A stretch of DNA of 64,000 bases from an uncultured Prevotellaceae bacterium (GTDB lineage: Bacteria > Bacteroidota > Bacteroidia > Bacteroidales > Bacteroidaceae): assembly GCA_900314655.1 (NCBI GenBank), contig OMWC01000017.1, positions 1 to 64,000 on the forward strand, read 5' to 3'. Shown here in pieces: positions 50,854 to 59,303 of the stretch. The position numbers and the translations under genes are program-made. The notes beneath the pieces are model-generated. The model saw nothing but the letters and a program-made list of their open reading frames with translations. It made no database searches and was not told where the DNA came from. Numbering within the stretch: position 1 is the first letter of the stretch; every line of letters starts with the position of its first letter.

Positions 50854-52809
50854 ATGATAGACAAGGCGACGATAGGCCGGATTATGGACGCTGCCAACAT
50901 TGTGGAGGTGGTGTCGGAGTTTGTGACGCTTCGCAGGAGCGGTGCAAACTATAAAGGCCTGTGCCCTTTCCACAACGAGAAGACGCCGTCGTTTATCGTC
51001 ACTCCTTCGCGCAACACCTGCCATTGCTTCGGATGCGGCAAGGGTGGCAATCCCGTTAACTTCATCATGGAGCATGAGCAGATGACCTATCCCGAGGCCC
51101 TGCGGTGGCTTGCCAACAAATATCATATTGAGATTCAGGAGCGCGAACTCTCGAAGGAGGAGCGTGAGGCCGAGAACGACCGCGAGTCGATGTTTATCGT
51201 CAACGAGCGGGCGGCCAAGTATTTTGAGGATATTCTTCACAACAACGTTGACGGCCTGGCCATCGGCATGCAGTATCTGCGCAGCCGCGGTTTCCGCGAT
51301 GACATCATCCGCAAGTTCCGTCTGGGCTACGACCTGGCGCAGGCGGATGCCCTGCCCAATCAGTTGCTGAAGGAGGGATTCAAGGAGAAATATCTGCTGC
51401 AAAACCCTGATACGGGTGTGGGCGTGGGACTCTGCTACAAGAGCGAGCGCGACGGCAAACTCATCGACCGCTTTGCCGGGCGTGTGGTGTTCCCCTGGTT
51501 CTCGCTGAGCGGAAAGGTGGTGGGCTTCAATGCCCGCAAACTGGATTCTGCCACGAAAGGCGTACAGCAGAAGTATGTCAATTCGCCGGCTTCCGCCATT
51601 TACCAGAAAGAACGTGAGCTCTATGGCATTCATCTGGCCAAGAAGGCCATGACCCAGGAGAACAATGTCTTTGTGGTGGAAGGTCAGACGGATGTCATCT
51701 CCATGCACCAATGCGGCATCGAGAATGTGGTGGCAGGTTCGGGAACGGCTTTCAGCGTGCATCAGACGCGCACGCTGCGGCGTTTCACCAGCAATATCAC
51801 GCTGATTTATGATAACGACCGCGCCGGCAAGCATGCCGCCATGGAGCGTATCGACATGATGCTGCCAGAGGGTATCAACGTGCGTCTGCTCTTTCTGCCC
51901 GAAGGCGAGGATCCCGACAGTTTTGCCCGAAACCATACTGCGGCCGACTTCAAGAAGTATATCGAGGAGAACCAGAAAGACTGCATCCAGTTCAAGACAG
52001 ACTATCTGCTCCAGGGTGTCACCGATCCCGTGAAGCGCTCGGAGGCTATCAACAGCATCATCCGTTCGCTGAGTCTGATACCCGACAATGTGGTGCGTGC
52101 CACTTATATCCACGATACGGCCTACCGTTTGGGAATGAGCGAACGGGTCATCATCGACCAGATGAACAAGATGATCAGGGCAGGGAAGGAGAAAGGTACT
52201 ACTACATCACAGGGGGATACTCCCGGAAATACGCCTGCTCAGCAGACACCACTGCAGCCTGCCACGCCGATTCAGCGTGCCAGCATGGTGGAGAAAATGC
52301 TTGTGCAGATGATTATTCGGCACGGCGACGAAGTGATCTACCGCGATCTGGAAACCGACGATGGCAACACCATCAACTTCAACGTGGCACAATATATTGC
52401 TTACGACCTCGGGCAAGACAACCTGTCGTTCACCAATCCGCTCTTCAATCGCATCCTCGATGAGGCTGTACGCCATTCGGATGATGAGGGTTTCAGGGCT
52501 GAGTCTTTCTTCCTGAACCATGAAGACGTGGAAATCAGCAAGGTGGCCAATATGCTGTCGGTAGATCGGGTACAGCTGAGTAAGAGTCTGCAACTGTCGA
52601 AGGATGACGATGGACTCCGCGAGCAAGTGATTCATTTGATTCTTGACTTCCGCATGGACTATGTGGAGGAACATCTGAAGGAATTGAAAGCGAAATTCAG
52701 GAATACTGCAGACATCACAGAACAGATGAACATCATGCAGGAAATCAAGGACATGCAGGAAATCCGCAATGCCTTGGCAAAACGTCTGGGAAAGAATATA
52801 GTTGTATAA
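50854..52809 (+). CDS. dnaG: DNA primase
   Basis: The 651-residue primase has the CHC2 zinc-binding domain (C37, H40, C58, C61; CPFHNEKTPSF and CHCFGCG), the RNA polymerase core with TOPRIM acid E276 in VVEGQTD and D320/D322 in IYDNDRAG, and a C-terminal helical domain for helicase contact. It synthesises primers for replication. A short Gln/Pro/Thr-rich linker (about 450-475) links the halves. queD follows at 40 bp. Confidence 0.96.
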   Translation: MIDKATIGRIMDAANIVEVVSEFVTLRRSGANYKGLCPFHNEKTPSFIVTPSRNTCHCFGCGKGGNPVNFIMEHEQMTYPEALRWLANKYHIEIQERELSKEEREAENDRESMFIVNERAAKYFEDILHNNVDGLAIGMQYLRSRGFRDDIIRKFRLGYDLAQADALPNQLLKEGFKEKYLLQNPDTGVGVGLCYKSERDGKLIDRFAGRVVFPWFSLSGKVVGFNARKLDSATKGVQQKYVNSPASAIYQKERELYGIHLAKKAMTQENNVFVVEGQTDVISMHQCGIENVVAGSGTAFSVHQTRTLRRFTSNITLIYDNDRAGKHAAMERIDMMLPEGINVRLLFLPEGEDPDSFARNHTAADFKKYIEENQKDCIQFKTDYLLQGVTDPVKRSEAINSIIRSLSLIPDNVVRATYIHDTAYRLGMSERVIIDQMNKMIRAGKEKGTTTSQGDTPGNTPAQQTPLQPATPIQRASMVEKMLVQMIIRHGDEVIYRDLETDDGNTINFNVAQYIAYDLGQDNLSFTNPLFNRILDEAVRHSDDEGFRAESFFLNHEDVEISKVANMLSVDRVQLSKSLQLSKDDDGLREQVIHLILDFRMDYVEEHLKELKAKFRNTADITEQMNIMQEIKDMQEIRNALAKRLGKNIVV

Positions 52810-52849
52810 CATATAGGTGTTCACCGACCATCATTAACAAAAGGAAAGT

Positions 52850-53179
52850 ATGTATTACGTAAAGAAAACAATGGAGATATCCGCGGCTCACCAGCTGACG
52901 CTTGACTATGAAAGCAAGTGTACCCAGCTGCATGGGCACAATTGGCTTATCACGGTCTGTTGCAAGGCGGAAGAGTTGAATGCCAATGGCATGGTAGTGG
53001 ATTTCACCCTTATCAAGCAGATGATTAAAGACCGTCTGGATCATCGGGTGCTCAACGACGTGTTGCCCTGTAATCCGACAGCAGAGAATATAGCCCGCTG
53101 GATTTGCGAACAGGTTCCCCACTGCTACAGAGTAGAGGTGCAGGAAAGCCGTGGCAATGTGGCGGCTTATGAAAAATGA
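52850..53179 (+). CDS. queD: 6-carboxy-5,6,7,8-tetrahydropterin synthase
   Basis: The 109-residue protein is a QueD/PTPS family enzyme that makes 6-carboxytetrahydropterin from dihydroneopterin triphosphate in the queuosine pathway. The zinc ligands H14, H28 and H30 and the catalytic Cys24 are visible (ISAAHQLT, SKCTQLHGHNW), and the PTAENIARWI helix follows. It is shorter than some homologs (about 120), but the core is complete. queE is the next gene downstream, giving two steps of preQ0 synthesis. A microrepeat of GAAAATGAG units follows. Confidence 0.94.
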   Translation: MYYVKKTMEISAAHQLTLDYESKCTQLHGHNWLITVCCKAEELNANGMVVDFTLIKQMIKDRLDHRVLNDVLPCNPTAENIARWICEQVPHCYRVEVQESRGNVAAYEK

Positions 53180-53290
53180 GAAAATGAAAGAATGAGAAAA
53201 TGAGAAATTTCGTGCAAATGAAGGCAGAGCCAAGCTAGCTTGAGCTATGCTGAATGCAGCCGAAATTCACAAACGAGTTTGTAAATTGAA
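53175..53290. repeat. Microrepeat and two-hairpin spacer between queD and queE
   Basis: GAAAATGA(G/A) units (about 53175-53205) lead into a block with AAGCTAGCTT (palindrome) and a later ACAAACGAGTTTGT hairpin. The layout resembles the block upstream of sprA (19565-19641). No promoter box is seen. Confidence 0.45.
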
Positions 53291-53293
53291 AAA

Positions 53294-53908
53294 ATGAGAA
53301 ATTATCGGGTCAACGATATCTTCTATTCGCTGCAGGGCGAGGGACGCAACACGGGGCGTGCGGCGGTGTTCGTGCGTTTCAGCGGGTGCAATCTGCGCTG
53401 TTCGTTCTGCGATACCGACTTCACCGCTTTCCGGGAGATGACGGCGGATGAGATCGTACGTGAAATCGCGGCATTTCCAACCCGCTTCGTCGTGCTTACG
53501 GGTGGCGAACCCACGCTTCAGGTCACGGAGGAGTTTGTGGATCAGCTCCATCAGGCTGGCTTTGAAGTGGCCATTGAGACCAATGGAACGCTCCCTGTTC
53601 CCGGGAATATCGATTGGGTGACGGTATCACCGAAGAAAAGGAACCCCCTCCCAGCCTCCCCCTTGGGGGAGGAGATTGACAGGCGGCAGCCCGATGAAAT
53701 CAAAGTGATATTCGACGGGAAAACCGACCCCGAGGACTATTTGCCATCCCCACAAGGGGAGATAAGAGGAGAACTTTACCTCCAGCCCTGCGATGTGGGC
53801 GATCCGCAGCAGAACAAGGCCATCACCGATGCCTGTGTGGAATACATCAAGCAGCATCCCCAGTGGCGTCTTTCCTTACAAACCCATAAGTTAGTAGGCT
53901 TTCCATGA
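53294..53908 (+). CDS. queE: 7-carboxy-7-deazaguanine synthase (radical SAM)
   Basis: The 204-residue radical SAM enzyme has CNLRCSFCDTD (C32, C36, C39) that binds the 4Fe-4S cluster, the GGEPTLQ motif, and a substrate region EVAIETNGT. It converts 6-carboxytetrahydropterin to 7-carboxy-7-deazaguanine. Two regions are unusual: residues about 117-130 (NPLPASPLGEE) and about 149-160 (YLPSPQGEIRG) are encoded by C/G-rich palindromes inserted in frame between conserved strands. The first is perfect (53655-53672). Its end overlaps cls by 4 bp (ATGA). Confidence 0.93.
   Translation: MRNYRVNDIFYSLQGEGRNTGRAAVFVRFSGCNLRCSFCDTDFTAFREMTADEIVREIAAFPTRFVVLTGGEPTLQVTEEFVDQLHQAGFEVAIETNGTLPVPGNIDWVTVSPKKRNPLPASPLGEEIDRRQPDEIKVIFDGKTDPEDYLPSPQGEIRGELYLQPCDVGDPQQNKAITDACVEYIKQHPQWRLSLQTHKLVGFP
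53655..53672 (+). repeat. C/G-rich palindrome read in frame within queE
   Basis: CCTCCCCC-TT-GGGGGAGG is perfect, 8-bp arms. A weaker partner (CCCCACAAGGGGA) lies at about 53752-53766, also in frame. Confidence 0.75.
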
Positions 53909-55323
53909 TAGAATTCATCATCATATCCGTTTATGTCGTCGTCACCTTGGCAGCCATGGTGGCAGTGCTGATGGATAATGGTCAGCCTGCTAAGACGATG
54001 GCGTGGATTATGGTGCTGATATTCCTGCCTGTAGTGGGGTTTGTGCTTTATTTCTTTTTTGGCAGGAACACGCGCAAGGAGCGTATGATTTCCCAGCGCT
54101 CGCTCGACCAACTGACCAAGCGCTCGATGCTGGAGTTCGCTGAGCAGAAAGACTTGAAGATTCCTGATGAGCAGGAGGCTCTTGTCAAACTGTTCACCAA
54201 TCAGAACTGGGCCCTGCCGTTTAAGGACAACGAGGTGGATATCTTCACCAACGGCTATGACTTCTTCCATTCGCTTCTTCGCGATATCGGCAAGGCCAAA
54301 CACCACGTTCATATCGACAGCTATATCTTCAACGATGATGCCTTGGGCTATATGGTGGCCGATGAACTCATTGAGAAAGCCCAGCAGGGTGTGGAGGTAC
54401 GTGTCATCTACGATGATGTGGGCTGTTGGAACGTGAAGAGCGATTTCTTTGAGCGGATGCGTGAGGCTGGTATTGAGGTACATGCCTTCATGCCCGTGAA
54501 GTTTCCGGCCTTTACGGGAAAAGTGAACTATCGCAATCACCGCAAACTTTGTGTGGTTGACGGCAAGACCGGATATATAGGCGGTATGAACATAGCCACA
54601 CGCTATATCCAAGGAAGGAGCGGACAGGCTTGGCGCGATACCCATCTGCGTATCCGTGGCGGAGCCGTCTATGGCATCCAGCGGGCATTCCTGGTTGACT
54701 GGTATTTCGTTGACCGCACACTCATCAGCAACCGCCGTTTCTATCCTGACGTGAGTGAGAAGATCAGGAACGACTGCTTGATTCAGATCGTGACCAGCAG
54801 TCCTATCTCCCCGTGGCCTGATATCATGCAGGGCTATGTGCGTATCCTTTTGCAGGCCAAGCATTATGTCTATATGGAGACTCCCTATTTCCTTCCCACA
54901 GAGCCTGTGATGTTTGCCATGCGAACAGCAGCCTTGGCCGGTGTGGATGTGCGGCTGATGATACCTTATAAGACGGATGCCAAACTGGTGGAGTGGGCGA
55001 GCCGTTCGTATGTCACGCAGACGGTGGAGAGCGGCGTGAAGGTATATCTCTACAAAGCCGGTTTCAACCACTCCAAGCTCCTGGTGAGCGATGATGCCCT
55101 TTGCACGGTTGGTTCCACCAATATCGACTTCCGTTCGTTTGAGAACAATTTTGAGTCAAACGCATTTATCTACGACGTTCAGATGGCGCGCCGTCTGAAA
55201 GAGGTGTTCCTTCAGGATGTCAGGGAGAGTGTGCTTCTGGAAGATGTCAAGGATTTAGGCCATCAGACCTTTATCCAGCATTTATGGGAGAGTCTGGTGC
55301 GACTGGTTTCGCCTTTGCTGTAA
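53905..55323 (+). CDS. cls: Cardiolipin synthase
   Basis: The 472-residue membrane protein has two N-terminal transmembrane helices and two phospholipase D HKD motifs: NHRKLCVVDGKTGYIGG (H212, K214, D219) and NHSKLLVSDDALCTVGSTN (H389, K391, D396). It joins two phosphatidylglycerol molecules to make cardiolipin. The start overlaps the queE stop by 4 bp. Its last 53 bp overlap the end of rsmD on the opposite strand. Confidence 0.95.
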   Translation: MIEFIIISVYVVVTLAAMVAVLMDNGQPAKTMAWIMVLIFLPVVGFVLYFFFGRNTRKERMISQRSLDQLTKRSMLEFAEQKDLKIPDEQEALVKLFTNQNWALPFKDNEVDIFTNGYDFFHSLLRDIGKAKHHVHIDSYIFNDDALGYMVADELIEKAQQGVEVRVIYDDVGCWNVKSDFFERMREAGIEVHAFMPVKFPAFTGKVNYRNHRKLCVVDGKTGYIGGMNIATRYIQGRSGQAWRDTHLRIRGGAVYGIQRAFLVDWYFVDRTLISNRRFYPDVSEKIRNDCLIQIVTSSPISPWPDIMQGYVRILLQAKHYVYMETPYFLPTEPVMFAMRTAALAGVDVRLMIPYKTDAKLVEWASRSYVTQTVESGVKVYLYKAGFNHSKLLVSDDALCTVGSTNIDFRSFENNFESNAFIYDVQMARRLKEVFLQDVRESVLLEDVKDLGHQTFIQHLWESLVRLVSPLL

Positions 55324-55855
55324 AGATACTGAAGTTCACGCTTCCGTATTGGCGGTGTTCCACGAAGTTGGGGTGCGCAGAGAAGTCGTTCTGCTTGCCG
55401 TGTTCGAAGACGAACACGCCATCTTCTTTCAGCAGTTCTTTCTCGAAGATCAAATCCGGAATCTTGGGCAATTGCTCAAGGGCGTATGGGGGATCTGCAA
55501 AGATGAAATCGAATTGCAGATGGCAAGATTTCACGAATCGGAAAACGTCACCGCGAATCACCTGACAGGTATGCTGGCCGTCGCCGAGGAGTTTCTTCAT
55601 ACATTCCGAAATGAATCGGTGATGGTCGCGGTCCATTTCCACACTCACCACTTGGCTGCATCCCCGTGAGAGCAGTTCCAGCGAGATGCTGCCCGTACCC
55701 GCAAAAAGGTCGAGGGCAGTGGCATCTTCAAAGTCAATGTACCCGTTGAGCACGTTGAAGATGTTCTCCTTGGCGAAGTCGGTGGTTGGCCGCGCCTTGA
55801 ACGAGCGCGGAATGTCGAAATGCCGTCCTTTATATTTTCCAGTAATGATTCTCAT
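55271..55855 (-). CDS. rsmD: 16S rRNA (guanine966-N2)-methyltransferase
   Basis: The 194-residue protein has the RsmD N-terminus (MRIITGKYKGRHFDIPR, then ARPTTDFAKENIFNVL), SAM motif I ALDLFAGTGS (47-56) and the N-methyl catalytic motif DPPY (121-124). It methylates G966 of 16S rRNA. The upstream DUF3822 gene overlaps it by 4 bp, so the two are translationally coupled. The C-terminal 17 codons run antisense to the end of cls. Confidence 0.94.
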   Translation of the reverse strand: MRIITGKYKGRHFDIPRSFKARPTTDFAKENIFNVLNGYIDFEDATALDLFAGTGSISLELLSRGCSQVVSVEMDRDHHRFISECMKKLLGDGQHTCQVIRGDVFRFVKSCHLQFDFIFADPPYALEQLPKIPDLIFEKELLKEDGVFVFEHGKQNDFSAHPNFVEHRQYGSVNFSIFTAKAKPVAPDSPINAG

Positions 55856-56658
55856 TTCAGATAATGCGTAATCAGGTCGTATGGAATGCCTTTGATCTGC
55901 GTGATGGGAGCGCGGTTGTATTCGCCGGCCGGATTGATGATGAATACGTTCTTCAGGTATTTCTTCAGTTCTGCCTGCAGTTGCTCCTTCTCAGGCAGCA
56001 AACCGGCCAGGTGCAGTTCGTCGCGCCGCTGATCCAGTCCCAGCAGTTTCCAGATGTAGAGCAGGAAATAAACCGCGTCGAGGTAACGCTGCACGGGATA
56101 ACTGTTCTGGAATTTGAAGCGGTTCTGCTGGAAGGCAAATATCTCCAGTCGCTTGTCGTGGAAATAGCCGAAGAGTTTCTTGCGGCTGCCAATAAAGTTG
56201 CGGCGGTGAAGATGATTCCATACCGATGCGCACACGTGGGCATATTTCACATCGTCGAAATGGTCGTCGATGACGGTTTTCAGGTCTTTGTTAATACAAA
56301 ACAGCGCCACGGCACTGAGCTGTGGCAGCACCATGTCGAGCACAATGTCGTTGTCGTGGCCTGATACCGCATGATGATAGAACGCATCATTCGTTTCTTC
56401 TGCATATTCCTCCAGGGGAACCATCAGTACGGGAGTGTCGAGTATCACTTGTACCCTTTGCCAATCACCGGCCAGCAAGTCGTTGTTGCGGAAAGCCTCA
56501 CGCAGGTTGGCGGCTTGTGAGATGCCGCTCTTTGTGGTGTAGGGCTCATAGATAATCTGATTCTCCGACTGGTTGTCGGCAACGGAGAAGGACATGCCTT
56601 GCTGGCTGATACGGAGTGTCAGTCGCGGGCGTCTGGTAATGATGCTGTTCTCATTCAT
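55852..56658 (-). CDS. DUF3822 family protein
   Basis: The 268-residue protein matches the Bacteroidetes-specific DUF3822 family, which has an actin/FtsA-like N-terminal fold (LTLRISQQGMSFSVAD, VPLEEYAEETNDAFYHH) and a second half with NRFKFQNSYPVQRYLDAVYFLLYIWK. The family is often encoded next to rsmD, as here. Its molecular role is not established. Start codons and the 4-bp overlap with rsmD make a two-gene unit. A TATCTTTG box lies just upstream (56664-56671). Confidence 0.9.
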   Translation of the reverse strand: MNENSIITRRPRLTLRISQQGMSFSVADNQSENQIIYEPYTTKSGISQAANLREAFRNNDLLAGDWQRVQVILDTPVLMVPLEEYAEETNDAFYHHAVSGHDNDIVLDMVLPQLSAVALFCINKDLKTVIDDHFDDVKYAHVCASVWNHLHRRNFIGSRKKLFGYFHDKRLEIFAFQQNRFKFQNSYPVQRYLDAVYFLLYIWKLLGLDQRRDELHLAGLLPEKEQLQAELKKYLKNVFIINPAGEYNRAPITQIKGIPYDLITHYLK

Positions 56659-56663
56659 GGTTG

Positions 56664-56671
56664 CAAAGATA
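56664..56671 (-). promoter_or_regulatory. -7 box of DUF3822-rsmD
   Basis: On the minus strand 56671-56664 reads TATCTTTG, 5 bp before the start codon, so the leader is almost absent. The upstream microrepeat (GAATGATGAATGAAGAAT, 56680-56700) hides any clear -33 box. Confidence 0.5.
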
Positions 56672-56767
56672 ATTAAAAATGAAGAATGATGAATGAAGAA
56701 TAGGGAATTTTTTCTTTATTTTTATTAAAACTGAGTGTCGCTGCTACGTGGTGAACGTTTTTTTTTG

Positions 56768-56775
56768 TATTTTTG
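56768..56775 (+). promoter_or_regulatory. -7 box of the RecD-like helicase gene
   Basis: TATTTTTG ends 4 bp before the ATG at 56780, so transcription would begin at, or inside, the start codon (leaderless or nearly so). It excludes the longer reading from 56735. Confidence 0.5.
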
Positions 56776-56779
56776 CGCT

Positions 56780-58291
56780 ATGATAAGCAGCGAACTGGAT
56801 TATAGGATACGGCAGTGTTTCCGTTTTGAGCCTACTCGCGAGCAGGCTTCGGCTATCGATGTGTTCTGCCAGTTCATGACCAGCCGCGATGCCCACTCGG
56901 TGATGATACTCCGTGGTTCGGCAGGAACCGGCAAGACCTCGTTGGCCAGCGCTATCGTGCGGACGATGTTGGACCTTAAGCAGAAAGTCATGCTGATGGC
57001 ACCGACAGGGCGTGCCGCCAAGGTCTTTTCGCTCAGCAGCGGTCATCCTGCTTTCACCATCCATCGTAAGATATACCGGCAGAAATCTTTTACTGGCGAC
57101 TTCGGGGTGTTCAACCTGAACGACAACCTGCACCGCGACACGCTGTTTATGGTTGATGAGGCATCGATGATAGCCAATGCGGGATTTTCTGACTCGCCAT
57201 TCGGTCAGGGACTGTTGCTCGACGATCTGGTCAGCTTTGTCTATCAGGGACAGAACTGTCGGCTGATGCTCGTCGGCGACAAGGCGCAGCTACCTCCTGT
57301 GGGTGAGGAAGATTCGCCGGCCTTGATGGCATCCGTTCTTTCCCGTTACGGCCTGAAGGTATTCGAATGCGATTTGAATGAAGTGCTCCGCCAGTCTCAG
57401 GAGTCGGGTATTCTCTGGAATGCCACGATGATCAGGCAGATGATTACTCACGATGAGATGACGCAGTTGCCTCAGATCCGTTTCCAGGGCTTCGCCGATA
57501 TCCAGGTCGTTCCCGGCAATGAACTCATTGAGCAGCTTAACTCCAGCTTCTCCCGTGTGGGCAATGATGAGACGATTGTCATCACGCGCAGCAACAAGCG
57601 GGCCAACATCTACAATATGGGTATCCGCAATTCCATTCTCGACCGTGAGGAACTCCTTTGTACGGGCGATCAGCTCATGGTGGTGAAGAATAACTACTAC
57701 TGGGGAACCTCCTCCCAGGGAGCCCCCTCCCAACCTCCCCCGAAGGAGGAGGCTTATAGAACTCCCCTCCCTTCGGGAGGGGTTGAGGGTGGGTTCTCCT
57801 TCATCGCCAATGGTGACCGATGCCGCGTGCTGAAAGTGCGCAATGTACGTGAACTCTACGGGTTCCACTTCGCTGATGCCACGCTGCTCTTTCCCGACTA
57901 TGATGACTATGAACTGACGGCTACGGTGCTGCTCGATACCCTGACCGCCGAGGCTCCTGCCCTGACGCGCGAGCAAAGCGACGAACTCTTCCGGAAGATA
58001 GAAGAAGACTATGCTGACGTTCCGCTGAAGGCCGACCGTATGAAGGCCATCAAGAATGACATTTACTATAATGCCCTGCAAATCAAGTTTGCATACGCCG
58101 TCACCTGCCATAAGGCGCAGGGCGGACAATGGGCTCACGTCTATATCGACCAGGGATACATGACCGACGATATGCTCACTCCCGACTATATCCACTGGCT
58201 CTATACGGCCTTTACACGAGCCACGGAGCAACTCTACCTCGTGAACTGGCCTTCCACCCAAATATATTCAGAAACTTACAACGAATCTTAA
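56780..58291 (+). CDS. RecD/UvrD-type ATP-dependent DNA helicase
   Basis: The protein has 503 residues from the ATG at 56780. Its superfamily 1 helicase motifs are: motif I GSAGTGKTS (46-54), Ia LMAPTGRAAKVF, II MVDEASM, III LMLVGDKAQLPPVGE, and a C-terminal motif with VTCHKAQGGQW and LYTAFTRATEQLY (UvrD_C_2). It resembles the small RecD-like helicases of Bacteroidetes, with N-terminal ISSELDYRIRQCF. About 28 residues (roughly 310-338; GTSSQGAPSQPPPKEEAYR then TPLPSGGVEGG) stand between the conserved strands NNYYW and FIANGD; they are encoded by two back-to-back palindromes in frame. Confidence 0.93.
   Translation: MISSELDYRIRQCFRFEPTREQASAIDVFCQFMTSRDAHSVMILRGSAGTGKTSLASAIVRTMLDLKQKVMLMAPTGRAAKVFSLSSGHPAFTIHRKIYRQKSFTGDFGVFNLNDNLHRDTLFMVDEASMIANAGFSDSPFGQGLLLDDLVSFVYQGQNCRLMLVGDKAQLPPVGEEDSPALMASVLSRYGLKVFECDLNEVLRQSQESGILWNATMIRQMITHDEMTQLPQIRFQGFADIQVVPGNELIEQLNSSFSRVGNDETIVITRSNKRANIYNMGIRNSILDREELLCTGDQLMVVKNNYYWGTSSQGAPSQPPPKEEAYRTPLPSGGVEGGFSFIANGDRCRVLKVRNVRELYGFHFADATLLFPDYDDYELTATVLLDTLTAEAPALTREQSDELFRKIEEDYADVPLKADRMKAIKNDIYYNALQIKFAYAVTCHKAQGGQWAHVYIDQGYMTDDMLTPDYIHWLYTAFTRATEQLYLVNWPSTQIYSETYNES
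57709..57795 (+). repeat. Two C/G-rich palindromes inserted in frame in the helicase gene
   Basis: CCTCCCCC-GAA-GGAGGAGG (about 57734-57752) and CCCCTCCC-TTC-GGGAGGGG (57764-57782), separated by CTTATAGAACT. The run is flanked by CCTCCTCCCAGGG and GGTTGAGGGTGGGT, matching the flanks of intergenic copies (AACCCTCCC / GGGTTGGGGTGGG). Confidence 0.8.
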
Positions 58292-58309
58292 CCTAATAGG
58301 AATACTACT

Positions 58310-59185
58310 ATGCAAAAGAGCAAATATCTGGTGGCTAATGAGCGCGATGCACGCTGGGGACTCACCGTCAGCACGGTGGGCTACGACGAAGTGCATGCCG
58401 ATGAGCCTTATCCAACGCCGAACCACCCCGACGGCTATTTTTTCGACACAGCCAAGGGTCGTATTCTGAATGAGTATCAGTTGCTCTATCTCGTAGAAGG
58501 GGAGGGACTTTTCACTTCCGACCATCAACCTGCTACCAAAATCAAGTCGGGCGATTTCTTCCTACTCTTTCCCGGCGAGTGGCATAATTATCATCCGTTG
58601 CCTGGAAAGAAGTGGAAAAGCTTCTGGATAGGTTATAGGGGGCGCAATATGGACGACCGCGTACGTGCCGGTTTCATGTCGCCTGAAAAGCCTATCTACC
58701 ACGTGGGCTACAGCGCTGAAATCGTCAATCTCTACCGTTCTGCCCTGAAGGCTTCCTTGGAGGAAGCGGCTTTCGTGCAGCAGACTTTGGCTGGCATCGT
58801 GAACCACCTCATCGGACTGATGTACTCTTTGGAGCGAAATATCATCTTCAACAAGGACAGCGAGCGCGTAGAGATGATCAACCGTGCCCGCCAGCGCATC
58901 CGCGAAGCCTTGGAGAGTCCGCTCAGCATCCAGCAGATAGCCAGCGAGATGAGCGTCAGCTACAGCAATTTCCGCAAACTCTTCAAGGAATACACGGGCA
59001 TTTCACCCGCCCTTTATCAGCAAGACCTGAAGCTGCAGCGCGCTAAGGAACTGCTTTCCACCACCGATATGAGTATCAAGGAAATAGCCTATCAGCTCAA
59101 CTTTGAGAGTCCCGACTATTTCTCCTCAAAGTTCAAGACCAAGACCGGCCTTAAACCCAGCGACTTCCGTCAACAGACGAAGTGA
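58310..59185 (+). CDS. AraC-family transcriptional regulator
   Basis: The 291-residue protein has an N-terminal cupin-like sensor (YFFDTAKGRILNEYQLLYLVEGEG, FFLLFPGEWHNYHPLPG) and a C-terminal AraC double helix-turn-helix (SIQQIASEMSVSYSNFRKLFKEYTG; IKEIAYQLNFESPDYFSSKFKTKTG). The sensor resembles those binding sugars. It lies convergent with, and next to, the beta-glucosidase gene, so it may control glycoside use; its target is not shown by the sequence. The spacing from the helicase gene is 18 bp, so it may be co-transcribed. Confidence 0.92.
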   Translation: MQKSKYLVANERDARWGLTVSTVGYDEVHADEPYPTPNHPDGYFFDTAKGRILNEYQLLYLVEGEGLFTSDHQPATKIKSGDFFLLFPGEWHNYHPLPGKKWKSFWIGYRGRNMDDRVRAGFMSPEKPIYHVGYSAEIVNLYRSALKASLEEAAFVQQTLAGIVNHLIGLMYSLERNIIFNKDSERVEMINRARQRIREALESPLSIQQIASEMSVSYSNFRKLFKEYTGISPALYQQDLKLQRAKELLSTTDMSIKEIAYQLNFESPDYFSSKFKTKTGLKPSDFRQQTK

Positions 59186-59186
59186 T

Positions 59187-59302
59187 AGTTTATAGTTTAA
59201 GGTTTATAGTTGATAGTTTATAGTTTATAGTTTAGAGTTTAAAGATTAAGGCTTAAGGATATCACCCCCTCCCTATAGGGAGGGAAGGGGTGGGTCTTTT
59301 TT
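59187..59302. terminator. AraC/bglX convergent spacer: TTTATAG microrepeat and palindrome terminator
   Basis: About six imperfect copies of TTTATAGTT(T/A) run from 59187 to 59240. They are followed by CCCTCCCTATAGGGAGGG (about 59265-59282, perfect), AAGGGGTGGGTC and nine T. This palindrome copy plus the T-run forms a good terminator for the plus strand. The minus strand lacks a matching T-run, so bglX termination is less certain. Confidence 0.65.
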
Positions 59303-59303
59303 T

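Noticed and set aside
53776..55071. 431-residue frame antisense to cls
   Set aside because: cls has both HKD motifs and fits the family; the antisense frame has no family resemblance.
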